The notes under the pieces: model-generated | Told to the model about the DNA's origin: nothing | Databases searched by the model: none | Seen by the model: only the letters and a program-made list of their open reading frames with translations | Program-made: the position numbers and the translations under genes | Shown here: positions 27,375 through 36,448 of the stretch, in pieces | How the letters are laid out: every line of letters starts with the position of its first letter | How positions within the stretch are numbered: the first letter of the stretch is position 1 | From: Pseudomonadota bacterium | GTDB lineage: Bacteria > Pseudomonadota > Gammaproteobacteria > Steroidobacterales > JBCBZW01 | Assembly: GCA_039193195.1 (NCBI GenBank) | Contig: JBCCWS010000003.1 | Location: forward strand, 186,001-250,000 | Length of the DNA stretch: 64,000 nt | Reading direction: 5' to 3'

Positions 27375-27788
27375 CTACTGCCAGGACGCCCCAGCGTCGC
27401 TGCGAACCGGAGCGAAGCCGCAGCCGCCTGGGAATACCGTGTACGGCTGATCGCTCTGGTAGGTAATACCAGTGGACAGACCGAACAGGTTGAACAGGCC
27501 GCTCACGCCGCCGCGGAAGACAAAGCTGAAGTCATCGAACCCAGCACACGCAAAGTTGCCCGGCGTGCCACAGGTGACTGCGCGAGCATTTTGCGTCAGC
27601 GCGATCACGCCCACGCCTTCAGCGCTGGCGCCACCGTCACAGAACAGATCCCATGCGCCACCGGACTCGCCGGCCTCGATGGTGATGCTGTCGCAGAAGT
27701 TGTCGAACGTAATGCAGTACGGGCCGATTTGTGCGTGGGCACCAGCGGAAAGCATCAGTGCGGCTAGTCCCAGAAGGATTCTCTTCAT
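27375..27788 (-). CDS. Small Cys-containing exported protein of unknown function
   Basis: 137 residues with a signal peptide (MKRILLGLAALMLSAGAHA) and a mature part of about 118 residues. The mature part has six Cys, including ITFDNFCDSI, WDLFCDGG, CGTPGNFAC and GGCGF, which suggests disulfides. It is Gly/Phe-rich and neutral to acidic. I do not recognise a family. It has its own GGGGAT ribosome-binding site and a strong intrinsic terminator just downstream, so it is expressed as a single gene. The upstream region is comparatively AT-rich. Its position between two FG-GAP exoproteins suggests a surface or extracellular role. Confidence 0.72.
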   Translation of the reverse strand: MKRILLGLAALMLSAGAHAQIGPYCITFDNFCDSITIEAGESGGAWDLFCDGGASAEGVGVIALTQNARAVTCGTPGNFACAGFDDFSFVFRGGVSGLFNLFGLSTGITYQSDQPYTVFPGGCGFAPVRSDAGASWQ

Positions 27789-28221
27789 TGTGATCCCCGA
27801 TTAGTTTTCATTTGAGGTTTGGTCCGGTAGCTCCCATGCCGCCGGTGACCCGAATGTAATCTGTAAATTCACGGAATAGAAGACCCACGAAGCATCGAAT
27901 TCTGGTCAGTGGCAATGTGCGGTTGCGGCATTCGACCCGATGACACCGATGCCACCGGGGATTCGAGTGCGGGGACTTGAACAGAATCGAGACAGCATCT
28001 AGACATCTTGAATGGGCTCTCGACCCAATCCATTCCTTAGCCTGGCACTGCATCACACGCTCTTTCGCGGATACGGCACACCTGTGCGTTTGCGTTATGT
28101 ATTGACTGCATTGCAGGGTGGCAATAATTTGGATTCACGCTTGGCGGATCGCGTGGCACCGAGACGCCCGGCGCGGTAGACATAAAGTGCTTCAACCGCT
28201 AACTAGGGTCTTCAGTAAACG
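27789..28221. other. 433-bp divergent intergenic region
   Basis: No gene supported. Its base composition is lower in GC than the neighbours, as expected for a double promoter region. It contains the good sigma-70-type promoter at 28102-28130 for the rightward CRTAC1 gene. A leftward frame at 27808-28056 has no signal, motif or coding bias and is not accepted. Confidence 0.6.
28102..28130 (+). promoter_or_regulatory. Sigma-70-type promoter for the CRTAC1 gene
   Basis: TTGACT (28102-28107) and TAATTT (28125-28130) are separated by exactly 17 bases. The start of transcription would fall near 28137, leaving an untranslated leader of about 85 bases before the ATG at 28222. It is the best match to the vegetative consensus that I found. 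Confidence 0.6.
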
Positions 28222-30003
28222 ATGAATACAACGACACGGTGGTGCGTTGCCGCGGCAGCGACACTCGCCTTTGGAGGGCCCCACGCGAGCGAGCGCGTGC
28301 AGTTCTCCGACGCCTCGGCGAGCTCCGGGCTCACCAGTTTTCAACACTTCTCCTACGGCTTCGGCGGCGACGGCCTCGCCGGTGCCGCATGGTTCGACTA
28401 CAACAACGACGGTCTGCTCGACCTCTATCTCACCAACGGCAAGGACGCGACGGGCGAGGTCGCGGGCCGGGTCGGCTTCGACAACGCGCTGTTCGAAAAC
28501 CAGGGCGACGGCACGTTTCTCAATGTGGCCGCCGTCAAGGGCGTGACCTCCGGTGCTGGCGACTCCGGCGCCATCGCGGCGGACATCGACAACGATGGCG
28601 ATCAGGATCTGTTCCTTACGGGCGATGGCGGCATGCTCGGCGAAGATCCGCTCACGGGTATCCAGACCGTCGACACGGGCGTGCGCCTATACATCAACCA
28701 AGGCGCGCCGGACTACGCCTTCGTCGAAGCGGACAACGAGGCAGTGGGCCTCACGGGCTTTGAAACCACGATGAGCGCAGCCTTCGGCGACATCGACAGC
28801 GACGGCCGGCTCGACCTCTTCGTCACCGCCAGCGGCACCCGCGGCATCGGCTGCTCCCCGCCGAACGGCTGCTTCGATGACGACCCCACGATCCAGCTGC
28901 ACAAGAGTCGTCTGTACCTCAACCGCTCGGCCGACGGCGAGATCCGCTTCCGCGACATCACCGACGCCTCCATCATCGGCGACACCCAATACGGTGCCCT
29001 GGCCACCGCCTTCTCCGACTACGATCGCGACGGCCGCATGGACCTGTTCGTGGTCAACGGCGTGCTCACGACCTTCGGACCAACGCCGGTGCAGCTGTAC
29101 CACAATCGCGGCATCGACGCGGTGGGCCGCACGGTGCTGTTCGACGACATCACCAACGAGGTGGGCCTGGAAGCGCAAAGCGCGTGGATGTGCATCGCGG
29201 GCGCCGACTTCGATGGCGATCTCGGCATCGACTGGTTCATCACCAACACGGGCAACAGCCAGCGCCCCCACGCCCTCTACCACTGGTCCCAGCGCCAGGG
29301 ACGCTACAACGACGTGGCGGAGCTCACGCAGCTGAACGGCCCCAGCCCTAGCCCGGCGGACTACTTCGGCTGGGGCGCCGTAGGCGAGGACTTCGACCTC
29401 GACGGGCGCGCGGACCTGTTCTTTGGCGGCAGCCCGCCGCCGCTCGAGGGAACGGGGCCAAACAACCCTGGCGTGCTGCTGATGAACGATCCGCCGACGC
29501 CGCTCTTCGTCGACTACACCGCGGACACCACCGTCGACATGTCCGACTGGTACACCTCGGGGGTCGCCGCGGCCGACTACGACAACGACGGCCGCGTGGA
29601 CATCCTGGTCGCCACCGATAGCTGGGACGGCGACGGACGCTCTGCGCAGCTCACGGGCACGCCCGTGCTGCTACGCAACGAGACCGTCAACGACAACGCG
29701 TGGATCACCCTACGCCTGCAGGGCAACGGCATCGACACCAACCGCGATGCGGTCGGCGCGCGCGTGCTGCTGATCGTGGGTGAACCGCCGAACCGCACGA
29801 TCCAGGTGCGGGAGATCTACGCAGGCTCGAGCTTCCTGTCGATGGACAGTCCCTGGATGACCTTCGGCCTCGGTGACATCGAGCCGGGCACGCGCATACT
29901 CGCCGCCATCGACTGGCCCAACGGGCCGCAGACCGCGGGCAACATCTGGGACGTGCGCGGGCCGCTCACACCGAATCAGATCGTGGATATCGTCCAGGAC
30001 TGA
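28222..30003 (+). CDS. CRTAC1-family exported protein (FG-GAP plus ASPIC/UnbV)
   Basis: 593 residues with a short signal peptide ending near residue 22. The N-terminal 450 residues are an FG-GAP propeller with seven calcium loops (YNNDGLLDLYLTNG, DIDNDGDQDLFLTG, DIDSDGRLDLFVT, DYDRDGRMDLFVVNG, DFDGDLGIDWFITN, DFDLDGRADLFF, DYDNDGRVDILVAT). The last 110 residues are an ASPIC/UnbV domain: WITLRLQGNGIDTNRDAVGA, VREIYAGSSFLS, FGLGD, then a truncated end. CRTAC1 homologues are secreted calcium-binding proteins often found in TonB/Sus-like or surface-protein loci; the function is unknown. It has its own promoter and a 3' hairpin. Confidence 0.9.
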   Translation: MNTTTRWCVAAAATLAFGGPHASERVQFSDASASSGLTSFQHFSYGFGGDGLAGAAWFDYNNDGLLDLYLTNGKDATGEVAGRVGFDNALFENQGDGTFLNVAAVKGVTSGAGDSGAIAADIDNDGDQDLFLTGDGGMLGEDPLTGIQTVDTGVRLYINQGAPDYAFVEADNEAVGLTGFETTMSAAFGDIDSDGRLDLFVTASGTRGIGCSPPNGCFDDDPTIQLHKSRLYLNRSADGEIRFRDITDASIIGDTQYGALATAFSDYDRDGRMDLFVVNGVLTTFGPTPVQLYHNRGIDAVGRTVLFDDITNEVGLEAQSAWMCIAGADFDGDLGIDWFITNTGNSQRPHALYHWSQRQGRYNDVAELTQLNGPSPSPADYFGWGAVGEDFDLDGRADLFFGGSPPPLEGTGPNNPGVLLMNDPPTPLFVDYTADTTVDMSDWYTSGVAAADYDNDGRVDILVATDSWDGDGRSAQLTGTPVLLRNETVNDNAWITLRLQGNGIDTNRDAVGARVLLIVGEPPNRTIQVREIYAGSSFLSMDSPWMTFGLGDIEPGTRILAAIDWPNGPQTAGNIWDVRGPLTPNQIVDIVQD

Positions 30004-30018
30004 CGAGCACCAACGAAA

Positions 30019-30052
30019 GAGCCCCTCCCCGCCTGGTAGCGAGGAGGGGCTC
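30019..30052. terminator. Hairpin between converging exoprotein genes
   Basis: GAGCCCCTCC and GGAGGGGCTC are perfect ten-base arms around a 14-base loop. They lie between the CRTAC1 stop (30003) and the end of the converging gene (30077). There is no T-run after the stem on either strand, but position and stability suit a two-way terminator. Confidence 0.6.
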
Positions 30053-30076
30053 GAAAGCGAGCGAGGCCCGCTTAGC

Positions 30077-31438
30077 TCAGCGGATGATGCGCAGCGGCTG
30101 GGACGCGAGAGCGATTTCCTGCTGCATACCGTTGATGCCCACCACCACGCGGTACTGACCCGGCACCACGATCGCCGGCAGCTCCAAGAAGCCGCGCTGC
30201 TGCACGCGATCGCCGAAGCGATACACCTGTGCGCGACTACGCTTGGACGCCAGCACGCGGCCGTCAGCCGTTTGCAGGCTTACCTCGAAAGGCACGCGCA
30301 CCGTGTCCTTGCGGTTGTGCATGATGTCGAGGTCGAAGGCCACCACGGAGCCCGCCCGGGCGACGTTGCGGTCCAAGGCGATGTTGAGGGCGCAACCAGC
30401 CGGCTCATTGCCGCCGTAGGTGTGGATCACGGTGATCGTGTCCGACGCGCCGCCTGCCAGCGACACCGTGTACTCCGTACCGACGAAGCCGTCCGCGGGA
30501 TCGGTGAAGCCGGGCGGGAAGGCACCCGAGTTGCCGTTGGTCTCGTAGCCGACGCCAGCGATATAGGTGCGCCAGCTGTCAGGAACGCCGAAGGCATCCC
30601 ACACCTGCACGTCAGTACCAAAGCCGAAGGCAGGCGGTCCATCCGGCGGCTCGATGCCGTTCTTGCCACCGTAGTAGACATCGCCCGACGTGCCGCTCAG
30701 CGTCACGGCCGTGTCGCCGGGGGCATCCACTTCCTGCTGGTACACGTAGGTGCCTAGGTTGCCGCCGATGCCCATGGTGCCCACTTCGTCGTCGCCGAAA
30801 TCGCCAGCCAGCCAGATCAGGTCACCATCGAAGGTGCGCACCATCTCGAAGGAGACCGCGTCGTCTGTGAGGTTGGTGATCGTGTAGTCCTGGCGCACGA
30901 GCGCCCGGTTGCCTTCAGACGCGGAGACCGTCTGCGTTAGATCGAAGCGCAGAAGGGTGCCCCCGCCGCGCACCTCGAACTGGCTTACGGCGGTGTCATC
31001 CACGCCGTCGCCGTTCGAGTCGCTCGACACGTTGGCGGAGGTGATCACGCTCGTCAGCGAGTCGTCGGGACCGAACACGTCCTGCCACGACTGAATGGTG
31101 GAGAGCAGTTCGCGCTTGCCCGCGTCGCGCTCGAAGTAAAAGAAGCCAGAGGTAAAGGCGACCGGCTGTAGATCGAAGCCCACCGGATTGAAGAAGTCCA
31201 AGAAGTCGAACTCGAAGGAGCCCCAGGAGCCGTATTCATCCGCTGAAATGCTGAGGTAGCCGTCCGCGTTCAAATCTGGCCCCGTTGCCAGCACTGCTGG
31301 AGCGGCAAGTGGGTTAGTCGTGCCAGGGCCAGCGCTGTTGCCGCCGCCTTCGTTGTAGTCCGCCAGTGCTGCTCCGGCGCCCAGCATCAATGTGGTGCCC
31401 AGTGCGACAGCACACGCGCGCGCGAGTGTCCTATTCAT
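30077..31438 (-). CDS. Large exported protein of unknown function
   Basis: 453 residues with a signal peptide (MNRTLARACAVALGTTLMLG, cut near residue 26). The acidic beta-rich body contains a calcium-loop-like DLNADGYLSISADE and a second one, DSNGDGVDDT. Stretches such as RTFDGDLIWLAGDFGDDEVG look like a large jelly-roll. The C-terminal 110 residues (CALNIALDRNVARAGSVVAF) may be an Ig-like fold. I recognise no family. It is divergent from the sigma-factor locus across 538 bp and converges with the CRTAC1 gene. GGGGACAC precedes the ATG. Probably secreted or surface-bound. Confidence 0.72.
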   Translation of the reverse strand: MNRTLARACAVALGTTLMLGAGAALADYNEGGGNSAGPGTTNPLAAPAVLATGPDLNADGYLSISADEYGSWGSFEFDFLDFFNPVGFDLQPVAFTSGFFYFERDAGKRELLSTIQSWQDVFGPDDSLTSVITSANVSSDSNGDGVDDTAVSQFEVRGGGTLLRFDLTQTVSASEGNRALVRQDYTITNLTDDAVSFEMVRTFDGDLIWLAGDFGDDEVGTMGIGGNLGTYVYQQEVDAPGDTAVTLSGTSGDVYYGGKNGIEPPDGPPAFGFGTDVQVWDAFGVPDSWRTYIAGVGYETNGNSGAFPPGFTDPADGFVGTEYTVSLAGGASDTITVIHTYGGNEPAGCALNIALDRNVARAGSVVAFDLDIMHNRKDTVRVPFEVSLQTADGRVLASKRSRAQVYRFGDRVQQRGFLELPAIVVPGQYRVVVGINGMQQEIALASQPLRIIR

Positions 31439-31976
31439 CTAGTGTCCCCTTGAAACAGGCAGGTGCGACCGTCTCCCTACGTTCGACCCCGCCTCATCGA
31501 TATTAGTGGCACGGACCCATCCATCCTGGAATCGCGCGCCCTGACCTCCCTGTCAATCGGCACAGGCGAACGCCTGCGCTGATTGGACAGTGTCACACCG
31601 ATGATTCGGCAAGGTAAAGCGTCGTTCGCGTGCTGCGCCCGCAGCACAGGCGAGATATGCGGCAGTGCGTGAGGTCAGAAATCGGTGCCACGGGGCGAAC
31701 ACCATCACCGGGCGAGTCGCCATCGCGTCGGAGGCGCTCGAGGCGAAATCGATGACAACATCCACAGGCACCTACCCCACATCATTGCTCTCCAATCCGA
31801 AGTTCACGGATTTTTTGAGTGATCCACGACAGTCGGAGGCGGGTCGCCGCCGCTCCCACCGGCGCTTGGGGGCTACAATGGCGACGCGGCGGGACGCGGC
31901 GGCACTGACGGGCGTGTCGAGCGCCGCTGCGTCGTGGGTGCGACGATTGGCGTACCACTGTCGCTACGGATCAAGG
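31439..31976. other. 538-bp divergent region upstream of the sigma-CHAT-subtilase locus
   Basis: I find no supported gene here. The open frame that continues upstream of the sigma factor to 31665 has a Ser/Arg-rich, non-conserved translation and is not accepted as coding. TACAAT at 31874-31879 could be a -10 element, but no convincing -35 lies 16-18 bases before it, so the promoter may be of an alternative-sigma type. The length leaves room for autoregulation by the encoded sigma factor. Confidence 0.5.
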
Positions 31977-32630
31977 ATGAACGACGCCTCGCAAGCCAAC
32001 GGTTCGCCAGCGGACGCGCGCTTACTCAACGACGCCCTTGCCGGCGATCGTGCCCAGCTTAAGGCGCTGCTCGACCGACTCACGCCCATCGTGCAAGCGC
32101 GCGTAGCGCGCTGCCTGCTGCGCACCGGCCAGGCTCGTGACGTGCGCCGCGACGTCGAAGACCTCACGCAAGACGCACTGGTTGAGCTGTTCACCAATGA
32201 CGCTCACGTGCTGAGGGCGTGGCGCGACGACGCCGGCCTCTCCCTGAACAACTACGTGGGCTTGGTCACGGAGCGTCGCACCATTTCCGCTATGCGCAGT
32301 GCCCGACGCAATCCCTGGCGCGAGCAGCAAGCCGACGAGGACGCGCCAGAGGCGGTCGACTCGACCCCAGCGGTGGAGCGGCGCGTACTCGCCGGTGATC
32401 TTCTCGAACGAATGCTCGGGCGCCTGCGCGAGAGCCTTACGCCCCTGGGCTTCCATCTGTTCGAGCTACTCTACGTGCAGGAGCTGGATACGCCCCAGGT
32501 GTGCGCTGCCACGGAGCTGTCACCAGAGGCGGTTTACGCCTGGCGAAGCCGCCTGCGCCGGGCCGCCCGACAGGTCCACGCGGAACTCATGTCAGATTCG
32601 TCCGACAGCGGGCGAAGTCCACCTCACTAG
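31977..32630 (+). CDS. Sigma-70-family (ECF-like) RNA polymerase sigma factor
   Basis: 217 residues from the ATG at 31977, which has TCAAGG just upstream. Region 2 spans about 20-100: LLDRLTPIVQARVARCLL, then DVEDLTQDALVELFTND (the core-binding helix with the DLTQD motif) and NNYVGLVTERRTISAMR (the -10-recognition helix). Region 4 spans about 145-205: LTPLGFHLFELLYVQELDTP and a helix-turn-helix, VCAATELSPEAVYAWRSRLR. The 45-residue linker is acidic. No regions 1 or 3 are present, as in ECF factors. The next gene, 16 bp downstream, encodes an anti-sigma-like protein, then a CHAT lipoprotein and a subtilase. The factor probably drives this operon and perhaps neighbours. Confidence 0.9.
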   Translation: MNDASQANGSPADARLLNDALAGDRAQLKALLDRLTPIVQARVARCLLRTGQARDVRRDVEDLTQDALVELFTNDAHVLRAWRDDAGLSLNNYVGLVTERRTISAMRSARRNPWREQQADEDAPEAVDSTPAVERRVLAGDLLERMLGRLRESLTPLGFHLFELLYVQELDTPQVCAATELSPEAVYAWRSRLRRAARQVHAELMSDSSDSGRSPPH

Positions 32631-32646
32631 TACCAACCGCTCAGCC

Positions 32647-33552
32647 ATGAACGAAGAAGACGATCTGTTGATCTCCCTGGCGACCCAACGACGCGAAGCC
32701 GATGCCGACTGGCAGTCGAACCTGGCGCGCCTGGGCCTCGAGGACGTGCTCCTCGAGAAGCACGCGGCGGGCCGGCTGACTGTTGAGGAGCGGTCACGGC
32801 TCGAGACGATCGCGCAGAGCAGCGAGGAGGCGAGTCGCATCGTCGAGGCTTACGCACCGTTCAGCGGTGAGCGCCAAAGCACCCTGCTCGAGCGGGTGAC
32901 GGCGACGCTCGAAGACGGCTCGGCGGCGCCCGCCGCCGCGCGCGAGGAGACAACCAGCGCCAAGGTCACGCTGCTCACGCCGAGGGTGCAGCGCCGCGGT
33001 TGGCGCCCTGCCGTAGCGATTCCCTCCGCTTTGGCGGCAGGCCTGTTGCTCGCTGTGCTGTTGCCCACGCTACTCACCGGGCCCACGCCCAGCCAAGCGC
33101 TGCCTAGCTACGTGCTGCAGGTCGACGGTATGACAGCTGAGCTGCGCGCAGATCCAACCCAGGAGGTACGGATCACGCCGACCAGCCCTGCGCCCGTCGC
33201 CGTGGCGGTGGCGCCCGGCAACCAGCTACGCCTGCTGATGACACCGGGCACGCAAACCGAGGCGGCGGTGAGCACACGCCTGTACCTGCAGTCACCGTCC
33301 CAAGCCACCCCCACAGCCCTGAACCTCGATCCCGCCCTCGTGCGTACCGCGCCCAGCGGCGCCGTGCGCATCGAGGCCCGGGTGGGCGAGCAGCTGCCCC
33401 TGCCCGCGGGCGCATCCCGACTCTTCGTCGTCATTGGGCTTGAAGATGCGCTACCCACCGCCGCTAAGCTAACCGGGTTGATTGGTGAGTACGGAGGCAT
33501 CGACGGCGAGTCCTGGCAGGCCTTCGCGCTGGACCTCACCCTGAGCGAGTAG
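32647..33552 (+). CDS. Single-pass membrane protein, anti-sigma-like
   Basis: 301 residues. The first 117 residues are charged and helical (EDDLLISLATQRREADADW and a Glu-rich stretch to about 75) and face the cytoplasm. One transmembrane helix lies at about 121-142 (VAIPSALAAGLLLAVLLPTL). The remaining 160 residues are outside and beta-rich. I see no zinc-finger HxxxCxxC, so this is not a classical ZAS anti-sigma factor. Order and spacing (16 bp after the sigma gene, 15 bp before the CHAT gene) plus topology fit an anti-sigma or a transducer between the periplasmic CHAT protein and the sigma factor. That role is inferred. Confidence 0.8.
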   Translation: MNEEDDLLISLATQRREADADWQSNLARLGLEDVLLEKHAAGRLTVEERSRLETIAQSSEEASRIVEAYAPFSGERQSTLLERVTATLEDGSAAPAAAREETTSAKVTLLTPRVQRRGWRPAVAIPSALAAGLLLAVLLPTLLTGPTPSQALPSYVLQVDGMTAELRADPTQEVRITPTSPAPVAVAVAPGNQLRLLMTPGTQTEAAVSTRLYLQSPSQATPTALNLDPALVRTAPSGAVRIEARVGEQLPLPAGASRLFVVIGLEDALPTAAKLTGLIGEYGGIDGESWQAFALDLTLSE

Positions 33553-33567
33553 CGAGCGACGTCGCCC

Positions 33568-36384
33568 ATGCAAGGTTCAGCGCCCATCGCCCTGCTCCTG
33601 AGCACCGTCACCGCCCTAACCCTAGGGGCGTGCTCTCGCCAAGACACCCCGCCCGCCGCATCCTCCGATGCGTTGACCAACCTCCAGTGGCAGACGCCAC
33701 TGTTCACCGGATGCGACAGCGTACTGGCGGGCCCTATCTGCCTGCTGAGCGAGGACACTCCCTTGCATCTGTGGCTCCCGCACGCGAGTGGGGAGCTGAA
33801 GATCGTCGGCGGTGAGGTCTTGGCCCAAAACACCGTCGACGGCGGCCAGTACCTGGAGATAATGCCCCAGCGACTGCCTGGCACCGTGACGCTCACGCCG
33901 ACGCGGTCCAGCGCGCCGGGGCGAGCACGCTGGCGCTTCGATATCGCTAGCGGCAGCGCGATCGAACCCGTGCTGAGCAAAGGCAGAGCACTGCGGATGC
34001 AGCGTGATCACGAGCAGGCTATCGATGCGATTACCCCCCTGCTCGACGACGAGAGTCATCCGCGAAACGTCCTCGCCAAGGCCTACGCATCCCATTGGGC
34101 CGGTCAAGCACACTTGGCCGCAGGCGATGCCGACGGCGCCTTGACCCTGCTCCATCGGGCCATCGAGCACTACGCCCGAGTGGACCGTCCGGAGGCGCTC
34201 ATCGACGGCGCGACGGTAGCCCTCTACCTGCATCTACAGCGCAGCGAGTTTGCCCAAGCGGGCGCCCTGCTCGAGCGCATTCGTCCGCGCGGCGCAGCGC
34301 TCGACAAGCTAGGCGGACGGGGTCGCTACCTCCTCGACTACTACACCGGCGCCCTCGCCAGCCACGTGGGCGACTACCGCAACGCCCTGACCCACTTGCA
34401 GCGTGCCGCGACGACGGCGAAGCGCCTCGAACTCCACGGCCATCAGCAGCTCGCCGAGCAGTGGTTGGCGCTGCAGCTGCAGGCAGTCGGTCGGCGCGAG
34501 GAAGCGGATCGGCTACTGGTCGCCCTTTCCTCCCGCTCGAGCTCACAAGCGGGCTCGTGCTCACGGGCGCAGCTCGCCAACAACATCGGCTGGAACCGAC
34601 TCCTCGCCCTGGAATCTCGCCAAGCAGCACCCGACCCGGTACCTCCTCTGCGCGAAGCGCTCGCCGCCTACCAGGACCCGGCCTGTCAGCGGACGCGTGA
34701 GCAGCTTGCCAACGCTCGAATCAACCTGAGCCTCGCCTACCTGCACGCCGGCGACCTCGACGCTTCGGCTCGACTTCTCAACGCCCTGGGCGACGAGCCG
34801 GATCTGGCACCAGGGCTAGCCCTTTGGCTACACGATGCGCAGGGACGGGTTGCCCTGAGGCGCGATAACCCCAAGGCTGCCCTGCGCGCCTACGATGCCC
34901 TCGCTGCGCTCGCCCGTCGACGCTACGACGACCAGGCGCAATGGCGCGCGCAAGCGGGACGGGCGCAAGCGTTGGAGACGCTCGGTGAACTCCAAGGAGC
35001 GCTCGATGCCTACGCTCGGGCGGAAGCCTTGCTCGCCCTGCAGACCGTGCAGGTGCCGGTCAATGCGGGGCGAGAGACCTTCTTGACCCGCCACCGCTGG
35101 GTCACCCTCGCCTACCTGCGTTTGCTTATCGACCAGGGACAGCTCAGGCAGGCGTATGCCGTTGCCCGCGCGGCGCGCAGCCGTACCTTACGCAGCTTGC
35201 GCCGATCGGATCGCCTTGCGGCGCTCGATGAGGACGAGCGCGCGCAGTGGCAAGCGGCCATGTCCGCATACGTCCGCGCCCGCGACCAGTTGGCTGGCGA
35301 GGTGGCTGAGGACTGGATGCTGCCGGCCGACGCGCTAGCCCCGACGCGCGCCGCGCGCGAGACGCTCGCGATCGACCTACGCCGTACCCTCGATGGCGCA
35401 TTCGCCGTGCTCGACCGCCTCCCCGGGCCCGAGGCAGGCGAAAAGCGCCTGCGCCCGCCGGGAGCAACTCAGCTGTTGTTCTTCTCGACCCACGAGGATG
35501 GCACTGACTACGCGCGGTGGCTCGCGTTCGCCGAGAGTGACGAGGGGCTAGAGGCGACGGAGATCGCGTGCCCACTCAAGGCCCTCGAGGATCCGCAAGG
35601 GCACGCTGACCTCTTGAGTGCCTGCTTGCTGGAACCGTTCGCATCCGCCATCGACGGGGCGCGGCAGCTCCGCCTACTCACCTCGGGCGTGCTCAACAAT
35701 CTGGACGTCCACGCCTTGCCTTGGACCGACGCACCACTGCTCGCCCACGTGCCCGTGAGCTACGCGCTCGATACGGCCGCCTCGCCGACGCGGCCTGCAG
35801 CGCTATCCTTGCCCGCAGCGCTCGTAGTCGGCGACCCGCGCGGCGACCTACCGGCCGCGCGCCAGGAAGCGCACCGGGTGGCCACCCTGCTCACTCAGCA
35901 GCGGCCGCAGCCTCCCCACGTGCTCCTGGGCGGCGACGCCAACCTCCCTAGCCTGCGCGCGGCGCTGGAGCAGGCGGACCTATTCCACTACGCCGGCCAC
36001 GCCATGTTCGGCGGCCGCGGAGGATGGGACAGCTCCCTACCACTCGCAGGCGATACCGCCTTTACGGTGGGGGACATCCTCGCCCTGCGCCGGGCCCCAA
36101 CGCAGGTGGTGCTGTCTGGCTGTGAGACCGGGCGAGCGCAGGCAGACGCCGACGTGAGCCAAGGCATCGGCATCGCCCATGCGTTTCTTGCCGCGGGAAG
36201 TCACTCGGTCATTGCCGCCACTCGCCCGGTAGAAGATGACATCGCCAACGCCCTGGTCACTGCCCTTTACGAACGCTGGCGCCCTGGCGCCGACGTAGGC
36301 GAGTCCCTGCGCGAGGCGCAGCTCGCCCTGGCGCGCCAGGCGCCGGCAGCGGACTGGTTTAGCTTCCGACACATCACCCTATGA
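33568..36384 (+). CDS. TPR-CHAT lipoprotein (caspase-like protease)
   Basis: 938 residues. A lipoprotein signal (PIALLLSTVTALTLGAC, Cys22) is followed by an Ig-like N-terminal part (about 40-135), then TPR-like helical repeats from about 150 to 550. Examples are AKAYASHWAGQAHLAAGDAD, RYLLDYYTGALASHVGDYR and LANARINLSLAYLHAGDLD. The CHAT domain covers about 620-938. YAGHAMFGGRGG gives the catalytic His811 and VVLSGCETG gives Cys852, with GIAHAFLAAGS and DWFSFRHIT closing the fold. The family includes separase-like and caspase-like proteases activated by a partner. A lipid-anchored, exported CHAT protein is unusual. It is 15 bp after the anti-sigma-like gene and 64 bp before the subtilase gene. 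Confidence 0.92.
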   Translation: MQGSAPIALLLSTVTALTLGACSRQDTPPAASSDALTNLQWQTPLFTGCDSVLAGPICLLSEDTPLHLWLPHASGELKIVGGEVLAQNTVDGGQYLEIMPQRLPGTVTLTPTRSSAPGRARWRFDIASGSAIEPVLSKGRALRMQRDHEQAIDAITPLLDDESHPRNVLAKAYASHWAGQAHLAAGDADGALTLLHRAIEHYARVDRPEALIDGATVALYLHLQRSEFAQAGALLERIRPRGAALDKLGGRGRYLLDYYTGALASHVGDYRNALTHLQRAATTAKRLELHGHQQLAEQWLALQLQAVGRREEADRLLVALSSRSSSQAGSCSRAQLANNIGWNRLLALESRQAAPDPVPPLREALAAYQDPACQRTREQLANARINLSLAYLHAGDLDASARLLNALGDEPDLAPGLALWLHDAQGRVALRRDNPKAALRAYDALAALARRRYDDQAQWRAQAGRAQALETLGELQGALDAYARAEALLALQTVQVPVNAGRETFLTRHRWVTLAYLRLLIDQGQLRQAYAVARAARSRTLRSLRRSDRLAALDEDERAQWQAAMSAYVRARDQLAGEVAEDWMLPADALAPTRAARETLAIDLRRTLDGAFAVLDRLPGPEAGEKRLRPPGATQLLFFSTHEDGTDYARWLAFAESDEGLEATEIACPLKALEDPQGHADLLSACLLEPFASAIDGARQLRLLTSGVLNNLDVHALPWTDAPLLAHVPVSYALDTAASPTRPAALSLPAALVVGDPRGDLPAARQEAHRVATLLTQQRPQPPHVLLGGDANLPSLRAALEQADLFHYAGHAMFGGRGGWDSSLPLAGDTAFTVGDILALRRAPTQVVLSGCETGRAQADADVSQGIGIAHAFLAAGSHSVIAATRPVEDDIANALVTALYERWRPGADVGESLREAQLALARQAPAADWFSFRHITL

Positions 36385-36448
36385 ACACCGTCAACGCTCA
36401 CACAGCGAATAACACCGGCCAGCAACGCACTGGCAAAGGAGACTCGAC

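Noticed and set aside
27808-28056. An 82-residue leftward frame in the divergent region
   Set aside because: Basic, Cys/His-scattered translation with no ribosome-binding site; the region is a two-way promoter area.
31665-31976. An N-terminal extension of the sigma factor up to 31665
   Set aside because: The extra 104 residues are Ser/Arg-rich without family similarity, and the ATG at 31977 has a better ribosome-binding site.
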